Shown in pieces: positions 51,831 through 59,924 of a stretch of DNA of 64,000 nt. Source of the DNA: Arenibacter algicola (lineage in GTDB: Bacteria > Bacteroidota > Bacteroidia > Flavobacteriales > Flavobacteriaceae); the NCBI RefSeq assembly GCF_018860365.1, contig NZ_JAHKPO010000014.1, forward strand, positions 496,001-560,000, in the 5' to 3' direction. The notes beneath the pieces were generated by a model that had not been told where the DNA came from, did not search any database, and saw nothing but the letters and a program-made list of their open reading frames with translations. The position numbers and the translations under genes were made by a program. How positions within the stretch are numbered: the first letter of the stretch is position 1; the number at the start of each line of letters is the position of its first letter.

Positions 51831-52187
51831 TTATATTTCGTTTCTTTTAGCCTGATCTTTAATTAACTGTTTTAATTCAGCTACAGGAACCTTTTGGTCG
51901 AATTTTATTTGAATGGTTTTCTTTCCCGTTTTATAGCCTTTTTTTTCGAGTACTTTTCTCACGTCTTCTGTTATTGCATCTATGCCAAAACTTACGTGAT
52001 TTTTAGCCAAGGAAAAACCTGCAAGAATGCCGTTATACTTATAAATAGGCACATTCCAACTTATACCGCCTTCAGCGGTGGGCGCTGTAGTTTCGATTAT
52101 GTTTTTAAGCTGTATCATTACATCTTGCGCTGCTACCGGTGAAATGTGGATATACTCATCCACTGTCTTCGGTTTTGAATCTTCCAT
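51831..52187 (-). CDS. DUF1801 (YdhG-like) protein
   Basis: A 118-aa DUF1801 protein: TVDEYIHISPVAAQDVMIQLKNII, GISWNVPIYKYNGILAGFSLAKNHVSFGI and KTIQIKFDQKVPVAELKQLI. The family includes the iron-binding frataxin-like YdhG, but the role here is not established. Fourth gene of the ArsR operon, and another DUF1801 member lies in the paralogous operon at 58643. Confidence 0.88.
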   Translation of the reverse strand: MEDSKPKTVDEYIHISPVAAQDVMIQLKNIIETTAPTAEGGISWNVPIYKYNGILAGFSLAKNHVSFGIDAITEDVRKVLEKKGYKTGKKTIQIKFDQKVPVAELKQLIKDQAKRNEI

Positions 52188-52192
52188 TTTTA

Positions 52193-52567
52193 CTATTTTC
52201 GTGTTTTACGATCAGCAGGCCTGAAATACCAGGAGGTAATTGTAAGTGCCAAGAGTAATGCGGGCCCAAAAAGCGTTATCATTTCATCGCCAACTATTAT
52301 ATGTGAAGCCATTGCGCCAGTCATAGTGAAGAAAAAGCCAGCATAGGCCCATTCTTTCACTAAAGGGAATTTGGGAATTAAGATGGCTATAACACCTAGG
52401 ATTTTCCATACACCAAGTATTGGTAACAAAAAGGTTGGGTAGCCCAAAGCATTTATGCCTTGTACCTCTTCCTCCATTTTTATCAATTGTACAATCCCAG
52501 TGGAAAGCATTCCTAATGACAACCAGACTGTGGCTATCCAATAGATTATTTTATCTCTTTTTTTCAT
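52193..52567 (-). CDS. DoxX-family membrane protein
   Basis: A 124-aa protein with four membrane helices: IYWIATVWLSLGMLSTGIVQL, YPTFLLPILGVWKILGVIAIL, EWAYAGFFFTMTGAMASHI and LFGPALLLALTITSWYF. The pattern PxWxxLGVIAIL then EWAYAG matches DoxX-like proteins that accompany AHSA1 and ArsR genes. Function unknown. Third gene of the operon. Confidence 0.88.
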   Translation of the reverse strand: MKKRDKIIYWIATVWLSLGMLSTGIVQLIKMEEEVQGINALGYPTFLLPILGVWKILGVIAILIPKFPLVKEWAYAGFFFTMTGAMASHIIVGDEMITLFGPALLLALTITSWYFRPADRKTRK

Positions 52568-52573
52568 ATGGAC

Positions 52574-53038
52574 TTATTGTTGAATTGAAAGTACTTCCTC
52601 AAGTTTGTTGTGGGCCATATTTAATCCATATGCAAATGGCAGTTTTAATTGTGCTGCTCGGTGTTTTTCTGATTTATAAATAATCTGAATGGTTAACTTG
52701 CTTTTGTCTTCTGTAACTTTTTCAAAATTCAAGAACTCCAATTGTACACCTATAGGGGTATTTTCCATTTCAAAAGTTCGTACCATCTCTTGGTTGGGAA
52801 TAAGCTTGTGTATGGTTCCATTGGCCTTAAACATGACATTCCCATCGTATGAGGTTTCAAACTCATAACTTCCGTGGTTTCTGTTTTCTAACTTTAGTAC
52901 GTTAGTACCCATCCATTGTGCAATAAATTCAGCTTCGGTATATGCTTTGTAAACAAGTTCTACTGGAAGGTCAAATTCTCTAGTAATGGTTAGATCTTGC
53001 TTGCCTTCTAGGGCATTGATGTTGGTTTTTTGCTCCAT
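52574..53038 (-). CDS. SRPBCC/AHSA1-domain protein
   Basis: A 154-aa START-like protein: LTITREFDLPVELVYKAYTEAEFIAQWMG, SYEFETSYDGNVMFKANGTIHKL and a long C-terminal helix (KLPFAYGLNMAHNKLEEVLSIQQ). AHSA1 proteins bind hydrophobic ligands in a cavity. It starts 3 bp after the ArsR gene and is the second gene of the operon. Confidence 0.9.
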   Translation of the reverse strand: MEQKTNINALEGKQDLTITREFDLPVELVYKAYTEAEFIAQWMGTNVLKLENRNHGSYEFETSYDGNVMFKANGTIHKLIPNQEMVRTFEMENTPIGVQLEFLNFEKVTEDKSKLTIQIIYKSEKHRAAQLKLPFAYGLNMAHNKLEEVLSIQQ

Positions 53039-53041
53039 AAT

Positions 53042-53368
53042 CTATTTCAATTTTGATTGATGTTTCTTCATTATAGTTTCCAGGTTGTTAAAGCGTTCAT
53101 CCCACATTTTCCTAAAAGGTTCAATGAAATCTGCTATTTGTTTCATCCCCTTTGGGTTTAGTTGATAATAGATTTCCCTACCTTTTTGTTCCTGTTCCAA
53201 TAATTCACATTCAGTCAGAATTTGAATGTGTTTGGAAATAGTTTGTCTAGAATAATCGAAATTCTCTGCAATAGCACTTGGTGTCATTGCACTTGCTGCG
53301 ACCAATGTGATAATTGTTCTCCTTGTTGGGTCAGCTATGGCTTGAAAAACGTCTCTTCTTAATTTCAT
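53042..53368 (-). CDS. ArsR/SmtB-family transcriptional regulator
   Basis: The protein is 108 aa from the ATG at 53368; an upstream TTG would place the start inside the operator. It shows [66 protein letters not shown], a winged helix-turn-helix without the usual metal cysteines. It heads the AHSA1-DoxX-DUF1801-DUF4180 operon and likely represses it through the operators at 53372-53413. Close paralog at 61844. Confidence 0.92.
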   Translation of the reverse strand: MKLRRDVFQAIADPTRRTIITLVAASAMTPSAIAENFDYSRQTISKHIQILTECELLEQEQKGREIYYQLNPKGMKQIADFIEPFRKMWDERFNNLETIMKKHQSKLK

Positions 53369-53371
53369 AAT

Positions 53372-53418
53372 GCAGTTATTTGACTGCAAATATAAGCGCA
53401 GTTATTTGATTGCACAAA
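53372..53418 (-). promoter_or_regulatory. ArsR promoter with twin operators (copy 1)
   Basis: On the minus strand: -33 TTTG (53415-53418), 20-bp spacer, -7 TATATTTG (53387-53394). Two copies of GCAGTTATTTGAYTGC lie at 53372-53387 and 53398-53413, 26 bp apart, one between -33 and -7 and one just downstream of -7. Each is a partial palindrome (GCAGT/ACTGC in the first). Confidence 0.8.
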
Positions 53419-53516
53419 ATTTTGAAGGAAAAATTTAATTGAAAATGTGTTTTCCATTAAATTAGATGGCTGCAATTTGACGTTTATTAAACCTTAAAAT
53501 TATCGAATAGTCTGTT

Positions 53517-53945
53517 ATGAAAAAATATCTAGAAGGTACGCCGGATAGCGGTAAACAATTTTATCAAAACTTTAAAGACAAGGGAAAAATTATAATGCTT
53601 AATTTACTAAAGTTTAAAGAAACGGCTGACTACACAAATATAGAATATCTAAGTTCCAAACAAGAAATTAGTGGAGAAGAAGCTTATCAGTTATACCTTG
53701 ATGCTACAATACCACGGCTTCAAGAAATAGGAAGTGAAATTATATTTTATGGAAAAAGCAAGGAATATTTAATTGGACCAGAAACTGAAAAATGGGATGC
53801 TGTTTTATTGGTTAAACATCAATCGGTAATGAAATTCATGGAATTTGCACAAAGTGAGGACTATCTAAAATATGCAGGTCACCGAACTGCTGCGCTTGAA
53901 GATTCACGTTTATTGCCTACAACTGAAATAAAAAATGAGCTGTAA
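53517..53945 (+). CDS. DUF1330 domain protein, paralog of the gene at 28848
   Basis: A 142-aa DUF1330 protein: DKGKIIMLNLLKFKETADY, WDAVLLVKHQSVMKFMEF and GHRTAALEDSRLLPTTEI. Most positions match the gene at 28848-29276. It is divergent from the ArsR gene and convergent with the small gene at 53954, with 8 bp between them. Function unknown. Confidence 0.87.
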   Translation: MKKYLEGTPDSGKQFYQNFKDKGKIIMLNLLKFKETADYTNIEYLSSKQEISGEEAYQLYLDATIPRLQEIGSEIIFYGKSKEYLIGPETEKWDAVLLVKHQSVMKFMEFAQSEDYLKYAGHRTAALEDSRLLPTTEIKNEL

Positions 53946-53953
53946 AATTACAA

Positions 53954-54205
53954 TCATTTAATAGCCGAGAAGCTTAATTCTAGGTTATTTAATTTTCCAA
54001 AATTGATAATTCCCAAAACATCAATACTAGTATAGCTTTCCACACGAAGTACCTTATCACGATCTTCTAAATCGAAATTGATACGATACTTAGGATATAA
54101 CTGATTGAGCTCATAAACTATTTTGTTGGCCAATTGTCGGTTGTTAACATTAGTTTTGAAAATTTCGATAATATTTCTATTGACCAAGCTGTTTTTTACA
54201 TTCAT
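53954..54205 (-). CDS. Small ferredoxin-like-fold protein, member 2 of a three-copy family
   Basis: An 83-aa protein with IIEIFKTNVNNRQLANKIVYEL, LYPKYRINFDLEDRDKVLRVE and VLGIINFGKLNNLEL. It is closely related to the 56410 gene and more distantly to 48817. It follows the SRPBCC gene at 54221 by 15 bp on the same strand, so it may be co-expressed. No named family recognised. Confidence 0.68.
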   Translation of the reverse strand: MNVKNSLVNRNIIEIFKTNVNNRQLANKIVYELNQLYPKYRINFDLEDRDKVLRVESYTSIDVLGIINFGKLNNLELSFSAIK

Positions 54206-54220
54206 AATTAATTAAAACTG

Positions 54221-54808
54221 TTATTTATCAGGTAGCCCCCATTTTCTAACTAATTCCTCATTTAGACCACCTTCTTTTGCATTGGGTTTGCCAAAACCTG
54301 TTTCTATTAAACCTTTTAAGCTTCCTTGTATATAACTAGTCCATGCATCATTACATACCTCAAAGCATTCATATTCAGGTGTTAGCCCTTCATGGGTAAA
54401 CACTACTTTTGTTTGATTGCCTTCTTCGGATATTTCAAATATTAGTTTTGTGTTTATCCATTCTGTTTTGTCTTTCACAAAGCTAAACTCGTTGTCTGTT
54501 ACTAGATATACCAACTTGTTGTTTGGTAGCTCTTCAATTAATTTTACTTTACACAAGTGCACATCTTTATAATGGTAGAAAAAAGTTTCACCTAAGGTAC
54601 CGGTTTCTCCAATAATTTCTTCAGACCACCAAGCTCTAAAGTTTTTGATAGCATTAAATGCTGTTTGAGCATCTTTTTTTACTATAATAGTTGACGTGTA
54701 ATTCTGATTTTCCATTTGATTTATTATTAAGTTTTGATTTATCACTTTACTTTTTAAATTGCTCATTAGTAATACAGAAATAAAAAGGAATAGTATTAGT
54801 TTTTTCAT
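54221..54808 (-). CDS. SRPBCC-domain protein, possibly exported
   Basis: A 195-aa START-like protein. The first 31 residues (KKLILFLFISVLLMSN) could be a signal peptide; Met32 (MENQNYTSTIIVKKDAQ) gives a cytosolic form of family length. The fold is visible as AFNAIKNFRAWWSEEIIGETG, FSFVKDKTEWINTKLIFEIS and YECFEVCNDAWTSYIQGSLKGLIETG. A decayed paralog lies just upstream (54805-55240), pointing to a tandem duplication. Confidence 0.8.
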   Translation of the reverse strand: MKKLILFLFISVLLMSNLKSKVINQNLIINQMENQNYTSTIIVKKDAQTAFNAIKNFRAWWSEEIIGETGTLGETFFYHYKDVHLCKVKLIEELPNNKLVYLVTDNEFSFVKDKTEWINTKLIFEISEEGNQTKVVFTHEGLTPEYECFEVCNDAWTSYIQGSLKGLIETGFGKPNAKEGGLNEELVRKWGLPDK

Positions 54809-55240
54809 TTTTTATTAAGTTTTGTTTCGAGTTGTTCTAAATAGTGTAACCAAGTACTGGAACATTGATTATAACATTCAACCTGTGGTGCTAAACCTTT
54901 AGGTGTAAACTGAACCCACGTATTTCCCGTTGAATTTTTACTAATATTAAATATCAATTTAGTGTTATTCCATTCGTTGTGATCTTTTAAATATGAAAGG
55001 TTACTTTCTGTTACCAACCAAGCAATTTTTTACTGGGTATTAATTCAACTAGCTTTTGATTGGTAATATGTATGCCTCCACCTGCAAAAAAACAAAACCC
55101 ATCTCCAATATTTTGACTACTTCCAGTTATGGTTTCTTCATAAAATCATACCCACCATTTAGTAATATCTAATAAAAAATTAAAAACTTCACTTGCAGTC
55201 TTATCATTTGAGAAGTTGTATATAAAGTTTCCCAACTTGT
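54805..55240 (-). pseudogene. Decayed SRPBCC-domain gene, tandem paralog
   Basis: The minus strand can be read as FIYNFSNDKTASEVFNFLLD, ITKWWV, a TGA at 55146-55148, then FYEETITGSSQNIGDGFCFF. Near 55030 a frameshift is needed to join the C-terminal part (LVTESNLSYLKDHNEWNNTK to WLHYLEQLETK). The sequence parallels the intact gene at 54221. One stop and one frameshift make it nonfunctional. Confidence 0.75.
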
Positions 55241-55297
55241 ATGTTATTTATTATTAATTCAAATTTAATGGGTATTACACACTTGTAAGGTGTGGTA

Positions 55298-55331
55298 TTT
55301 AGACATTATGAAGGGTTGATTTAGACATTAA
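55298..55331 (+). promoter_or_regulatory. Direct repeats upstream of the GlxA-type regulator
   Basis: ATTTAGACATTA occurs at 55298-55309 and again at 55320-55331, a 22-bp spacing close to two helical turns, 35 bp before the ATG. This is the usual layout of AraC-family binding half-sites. Confidence 0.6.
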
Positions 55332-55365
55332 AATAAATTATATTCGATTAACGGTTTAATTTAAT

Positions 55366-56364
55366 ATGAGACACTTAAGTATACTTGTTCCAGATGACCA
55401 AACAAATATGAGTACTGTGGCTTGTATAGTTGGTAGTTTACAAGTGTTTGTAGCAGCAAATGCTTATTTTGAGAATAAGGGCAAGAAATCTGTTTTTCAC
55501 ATTAATTTGGTAAGCGCAACTAATGAAAAGTTTTTTGACAACGGTTTTTTGTCTATAAAATCAGATGTCTCCATTTCTGAATGCACAAAAACTGATCTGG
55601 TCATTGTGCCAGCCACATTGATTCGTAATTATCAGATGGCTACACCCAACAACCAAATCTTGATTGATTGGATAAAAAAACAGTATAAGGAAGGTGCTGA
55701 AATAGCTAGCATGTGTGTTGGTAGCTTTATGTTGGCGTCAAGTGGCTTGCTATCAGGAAAAAAATGTTCTACCCATTGGGCTAAGGAAGAAGAATTTAAA
55801 AAGTTCTTTCCGGACGTGGGTATCCAAACTGATAAATTGATAACCGATGAAAACGGAATTTACACCAATGGTGGGGCATATTCTTTTTTGCATTTATTGA
55901 TGTATTTGGTTCAAAAATTTTATGACAGGCAAACGGCAATTCACTGTGCCAAATACTTTCAGGTAGATGTTAACCGAAGCCAACAATCTGAATTTTTGAT
56001 TTTTAATGGACATAAAAATCACAATGATGAAATTATTCTGGAAGCTCAGTTATTTATGGAAAACAATTATCAAGACAAAATTTCCATTGAAGATTTATCT
56101 ACAAAATTTGGACTGAGCAGAAGAAGTTTTGACCGCAGATTTATCAAGGCAACGGATTTACGGCCTTTAGATTATTTACAAAGGTTAAAAGTGGAAGCAG
56201 CAAAGAAAGCATTTGAAAGTACGCGAAAATCTGTTAGTGAAGTGATGCATGAAGTCGGCTATAACGATACCAAGGCTTTTAGAGAGGTCTTTGGTCGAAT
56301 TACAGGTTTGACACCCATTGCGTATAAAGAAAAATACAATGTTGATGCTCAATACTATATATAG
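55366..56364 (+). CDS. GlxA-family AraC regulator (DJ-1/PfpI domain)
   Basis: A 332-aa regulator with an N-terminal DJ-1/PfpI domain (LSILVPDDQTNMSTVACIVGSLQVF, VIVPATLIRN, ASMCVGSFMLASSGLLSGKKCSTHW with the nucleophile-like Cys) and a C-terminal AraC domain (ISIEDLSTKFGLSRRSFDRRFIKATDLRPLDYL and VSEVMHEVGYNDTKAFREVFGRITGLTPIAY). Direct repeats before the ATG suggest autoregulation. Neighbouring genes are small stress-type proteins on the opposite strand. Confidence 0.92.
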   Translation: MRHLSILVPDDQTNMSTVACIVGSLQVFVAANAYFENKGKKSVFHINLVSATNEKFFDNGFLSIKSDVSISECTKTDLVIVPATLIRNYQMATPNNQILIDWIKKQYKEGAEIASMCVGSFMLASSGLLSGKKCSTHWAKEEEFKKFFPDVGIQTDKLITDENGIYTNGGAYSFLHLLMYLVQKFYDRQTAIHCAKYFQVDVNRSQQSEFLIFNGHKNHNDEIILEAQLFMENNYQDKISIEDLSTKFGLSRRSFDRRFIKATDLRPLDYLQRLKVEAAKKAFESTRKSVSEVMHEVGYNDTKAFREVFGRITGLTPIAYKEKYNVDAQYYI

Positions 56365-56409
56365 TTAGGACTATCTCATAAAGTGTGTAAATAGTATCAA
56401 ATTATCTCA

Positions 56410-56658
56410 CTAAACTATAAGTTTGATTTTAACATTGTTTTTTTTACCATAGTTAACAACACCTAAAATGTCAATGAAATCGTTATCCTCAATCCTTAAT
56501 ATGTTGTCACAATCTTCCAAATCGAAATTGATACGGTAATCCGGATATAATTGAATGAGGTCAGCAATTATTCTATTTGCTAACTGTTGGTTGTTAACAT
56601 TGGTTTTGAAAATCTCAACAATGGTAATGTTAACCTTTAAGTGCTCATTAATTTTCAT
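56410..56658 (-). CDS. Small ferredoxin-like-fold protein, member 3 of a three-copy family
   Basis: The protein is 82 aa from the ATG at 56658 (TTG upstream is less likely): TIVEIFKTNVNNQQLANRIIADLIQLYPDYRINFDLEDCDNILRIE, then DILGVVNYGKKNNVKI. Very similar to the 53954 protein. It is convergent with the GlxA gene and follows the SnoaL-like gene by 33 bp. Confidence 0.68.
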   Translation of the reverse strand: MKINEHLKVNITIVEIFKTNVNNQQLANRIIADLIQLYPDYRINFDLEDCDNILRIEDNDFIDILGVVNYGKKNNVKIKLIV

Positions 56659-56691
56659 TTTCTTCAAACCATTTCTATAGTCATGGTTAAT

Positions 56692-57069
56692 CTAAATCTC
56701 TATGCAATACGACGTAATGGCTTTTATTTTTTCACCCTTTGCACCCTGAAAAATATAAAAATCCGAAAAGGCATACTTATTTCCATTTTCCATTATCATT
56801 ACCCCATTTGCAGCTCCTTCTTTGCCATGGGATAAGATTTGGTCTATTATCAATTCAGTGGTTTTTAAAGATTGCATTTTTTCTAATTCTTCTGCAAATG
56901 CTTCTATCCCTACTATTTTCCTGTCACCAATGATGTTCCAATCAATGTCGTCCGTTACATTGTTGGTAAGAAAGGTAGCATCCCCTTTGGCAAAGGCAAT
57001 ATTAAATTGTTTTATGAATTCCATTTTGGGCGAGTTCCCGCAATTAGGTCTTGATATTATTCTGGTCAT
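56692..57069 (-). CDS. NTF2/SnoaL-like protein
   Basis: A 125-aa protein of the NTF2-like fold: EFIKQFNIAFAKGDATFLTNNVTDDIDWNIIGDRKIVG, then NGVMIMENGNKYAFSDFYIFQG. The N-terminal leader (ISRPNCGNSPK) is also seen in flavobacterial relatives. It may act as an isomerase or ligand-binding protein. It starts 20 bp after the VOC gene stops, so the two are probably co-transcribed. Confidence 0.83.
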   Translation of the reverse strand: MTRIISRPNCGNSPKMEFIKQFNIAFAKGDATFLTNNVTDDIDWNIIGDRKIVGIEAFAEELEKMQSLKTTELIIDQILSHGKEGAANGVMIMENGNKYAFSDFYIFQGAKGEKIKAITSYCIEI

Positions 57070-57089
57070 TTGGAGTCATTCTATTTTTC

Positions 57090-57473
57090 TTAGTTCATCG
57101 AATGAAATCCAATAGAATTTCCTTCTGTATCTTTAACAATAGATACAAAACCATGTTCCCCAATAGCCATTTTTTCTTGAATTACTTCAGCTCCATTTTC
57201 TGCTGCTCTATCTTCTAAAACCTTACAATCCTCACATCCAAAATAAATGAGACTCCCATTAGTAGAAGGTTTTACTGCTTCCATTTTTACCAAAGCTCCG
57301 GCTGCACCGTAATTTTCCATATCACTAGGGAAGCATTTCATATGTACAGATGAATCTGTTGGGTCGCTCATATCTTCTAACACAACTTGAAGTACTTTTT
57401 CGTAAAACGTTGCAGCTCGATCTATATCATTTACATAAATTTCGAACCACACCACAGGATTAAATTTTTTCAT
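57090..57473 (-). CDS. VOC-family (glyoxalase-like) protein
   Basis: A 127-aa VOC protein: PVVWFEIYVNDIDRAATFYEKVL, NYGAAGALVKMEAVKPSTNGSLIYFGCEDCKVLE and HGFVSIVKDTEGNSIGFH. Similar in layout to the VOC protein at 46654. Upstream lies a Crp-family gene on the same strand, 82 bp away, so a common transcript is possible. Confidence 0.86.
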   Translation of the reverse strand: MKKFNPVVWFEIYVNDIDRAATFYEKVLQVVLEDMSDPTDSSVHMKCFPSDMENYGAAGALVKMEAVKPSTNGSLIYFGCEDCKVLEDRAAENGAEVIQEKMAIGEHGFVSIVKDTEGNSIGFHSMN

Positions 57474-57555
57474 CTTTTCTATTTTTTAAATTATTTGTAT
57501 AACAAAAGTGAAAAAAGAAAATCATTAAAATCTTGTCCTATGGCAAGTTATCTAC

Positions 57556-58131
57556 TTAAGATAGTACTTCTTTTCTTATTCTACTTAAAGATGTATCAGT
57601 AATCCCCAAGTAAGTAGCAATGTGTTTTAACGGAACTTCCTTAATGATTAGGGGCTTTTCCTCTGCTAAGTTTAAATATCGTTGTGAGGCACTTTGTGTG
57701 TGCATATTAACAGCACGATGTTTTGCCATAAAAAGTTGGTGGGACATCCAAGCTCGTCCCCATTCTGTAAATCCGTCTATGGTGCTATATAAATTTTGGA
57801 AATCGTTGAAATCGATTTTATAAACTTCACAGTCTGTTATGGCTTGAATAGTTTCTTTGGAAGGAATACGGAGAAATAAAGAGGCTACTTCAATTAAAAT
57901 ATCATTTGGACCAAAAAAATCGGTAGTGATCTCGTTACCTTTATAATCAATTACATACGACCTAAACAATCCCTTTTTAATTAAATAATATGCGTTACTC
58001 ACCTTTCCTTCATTAAGTATTGTGTCGTTCTTGAAAAACTCAACCCTTTCATGGGCCTCTATAATGGTCTTATAGTTATCATTTTTAATGTTTGGATGGC
58101 TATATATTTTTTTGAAAAAGGAATCCGTCAT
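57556..58131 (-). CDS. Crp/Fnr-family transcriptional regulator
   Basis: A 191-aa cNMP-binding-domain regulator: VEFFKNDTILNEGKVSNAYYLIKKGLFRSYVIDYKGNEIT, and a short C-terminal helix-turn-helix (VPLKHIATYLGITDTSLSRIRKEVLS). No cysteines for an Fe-S cluster. The type is common in Bacteroidota and often controls a neighbouring VOC or SRPBCC gene. It probably acts on the two genes downstream. Confidence 0.9.
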   Translation of the reverse strand: MTDSFFKKIYSHPNIKNDNYKTIIEAHERVEFFKNDTILNEGKVSNAYYLIKKGLFRSYVIDYKGNEITTDFFGPNDILIEVASLFLRIPSKETIQAITDCEVYKIDFNDFQNLYSTIDGFTEWGRAWMSHQLFMAKHRAVNMHTQSASQRYLNLAEEKPLIIKEVPLKHIATYLGITDTSLSRIRKEVLS

Positions 58132-58642
58132 TATTTTATATTTTGTTTAAAAATAAGAAAATAGAATAATATTATAAGGTGTTGAAAATGATTGAATTAA
58201 GGTTCGTTTGATAATCTTATCGTTTTTAAAAGCTTCATTATTTTTTAGTTTTACATCCTAGTTATAGCAAAACCAACGATCTTCTTACTCTTCCCTTTTA
58301 AAACTCCCCACCTGCCATAATGGACCTGAGTCTCTTTAGAATTTCCATTCTCCCTCCATCACATCATTAATAGATAAACTTTGTGCCTTTATTTTCAATC
58401 TTAAATAGCATGTAAAAGTGCTTTTGTTTTGTTAATTATTTTGCGTCCCTTCTCTATAAGAGTTTAAGGATTGGAATAATTCAATCCTTTAGTTTATTTA
58501 GGCCAAAATTCCATGTTACCAAAAAAAACTACAAAATACCCTGACCCTTGCGAATAAGCTCTTCAATAATTTGTTTAATTTTTATTACATCCTTCCATAT
58601 TGCTGGATTAGATATTAGGAACCATTCTTGGAATGGATGTTT
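58132..58642. other. Intergenic region with a coding relic after the DUF1801 stop
   Basis: About 500 bp with no full gene. From 58529 to 58642 the frame of the DUF1801 gene continues past its TGA as KHPFQEWFLISNPAIWKDVI to a TAG, so this part may be the lost C terminus. The rest shows nothing recognised. Confidence 0.5.
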
Positions 58643-59017
58643 TCATATTAAATCTTTTTTATGATCTAATGCTATTGCTTGCAAAATATAATATTCAAAT
58701 ACTTCGTCACTATATTCTTTACTATCACTTATTCTAAGATTTAAAGTTTTATTACCAACCCCTTCCAGTAGGTTATACTTATCTTCAAATAGTTTACCAT
58801 CCGTAAATGAGAACGTAACTCCTTTCTGTGTGGGGCTCACCGTTATGATGATTTTATTGTTCCGGTAAACAGGAACTCCGTAATATTTCTCGGTTCCCCC
58901 TCGCATTTCTTCGTTTAAAAATGGGAATTTCGAGTGAATTAAGTTTCTGAATTTTGTAATAATAGGTTGGTATTCTTCCTTAACTCTATCTGTAAGGAAT
59001 TGATTAACGGTTTTCAT
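58643..59017 (-). CDS. DUF1801 domain protein, probably C-terminally truncated
   Basis: The protein is 124 aa from the ATG at 59017: FRNLIHSKFPFLNEEMRGGTEKYYGVPVYRNNKIIITVSP and FSFTDGKLFEDKYN are DUF1801 features. The stop is a TGA at 58643-58645, and the same frame then encodes 37 further protein-like residues before a TAG. Last gene of the second ArsR operon, 5 bp after the DUF998 gene. Confidence 0.8.
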   Translation of the reverse strand: MKTVNQFLTDRVKEEYQPIITKFRNLIHSKFPFLNEEMRGGTEKYYGVPVYRNNKIIITVSPTQKGVTFSFTDGKLFEDKYNLLEGVGNKTLNLRISDSKEYSDEVFEYYILQAIALDHKKDLI

Positions 59018-59022
59018 TAGAA

Positions 59023-59658
59023 TCAATTTTTGAAATTAGATTTTTGTAGATAATTTGCACAAGCCCAAACCCAAATGGCACAAATTACTATTACAACTCT
59101 GCCAAGCCAACCAATTGGAGTTTCTGGTGTTATCATACCGTTAGTTTCACTCATATAAATACCCATAGTAACAATTAAAGCTAACTCTGAACCCCAAAGA
59201 ATTACAGTTAAAACAAGCATGTTTTTTCCAAATGGTTTAAGTTGTTCACGTTTTATGAATTGGAATGCTATAAACACTGTAGCTAAAATCATAAAACCCA
59301 ATAGCCCTGCAGCTGAGTTATGAATTTGACCGCTCATTGTCATTTGGTCGGGAAGTGTACTAATGGGATCCGTATTAAAAATGCCTGCTAAAAAATTACC
59401 TAGGGATGCTAGTATTAATAGGATTCCTCCGACTTTTGCACCTGTTTTTGGGAAGTTTTTAATTAAGTATAAGCCCAAAGTTAAAAAGCTTATACCAAGT
59501 AAAAAGAATGCAATATTCATTAACCAACCTGCGGTACCAATGGCATATACGCTGATAGGTTGCCATTTTGGATTGACAGATGTGTTTACGAAATGTAATA
59601 TGAATAATATGATAATAAATACAATGGCTCCTAACTTGGAGATGGTTAACTTTTTCAT
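59023..59658 (-). CDS. DUF998 domain membrane protein
   Basis: A 211-aa protein with six hydrophobic segments, starting KLGAIVFIIILFILHFVNTSVNPKWQPISVYAIG, typical of DUF998, and with HNSAAGLLGFMILATVFIAF in the second half. Function unknown. Part of the second ArsR operon. Confidence 0.88.
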   Translation of the reverse strand: MKKLTISKLGAIVFIIILFILHFVNTSVNPKWQPISVYAIGTAGWLMNIAFFLLGISFLTLGLYLIKNFPKTGAKVGGILLILASLGNFLAGIFNTDPISTLPDQMTMSGQIHNSAAGLLGFMILATVFIAFQFIKREQLKPFGKNMLVLTVILWGSELALIVTMGIYMSETNGMITPETPIGWLGRVVIVICAIWVWACANYLQKSNFKN

Positions 59659-59709
59659 TTAATTTTAATTTGGAGGATAGTACAATTAGATATTATATAA
59701 TGGATGTTA

Positions 59710-59922
59710 TTAATCTCTTTTTCCCTTAATATAAGCATACATTGCCGTTGCGTGTCCGTGACCTAATTGAAATTCATCTTTAAGCCAATTGGTTACTTCT
59801 GTAGCTTTTACAACTAGTTCTCCGTTTTTGGTAAACCCTTTTTGTTCAGCAAAATCTTGAAAGTCTTGAGCAGTTTTACCTGTTTTTTCTTCAATGTTTT
59901 TGATATATGTTTGAAATGACAT
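59710..59922 (-). CDS. DUF4287 domain protein
   Basis: A 70-aa DUF4287 protein: SFQTYIKNIEEKTGKTAQDFQDFAEQKGF, then ATEVTNWLKDEFQLGHGHATAMYAYIKG. This short domain often occurs beside or fused to DUF5655 or AHSA1 proteins. It starts 2 bp after DoxX ends. Confidence 0.92.
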   Translation of the reverse strand: MSFQTYIKNIEEKTGKTAQDFQDFAEQKGFTKNGELVVKATEVTNWLKDEFQLGHGHATAMYAYIKGKRD

Positions 59923-59924
59923 AA

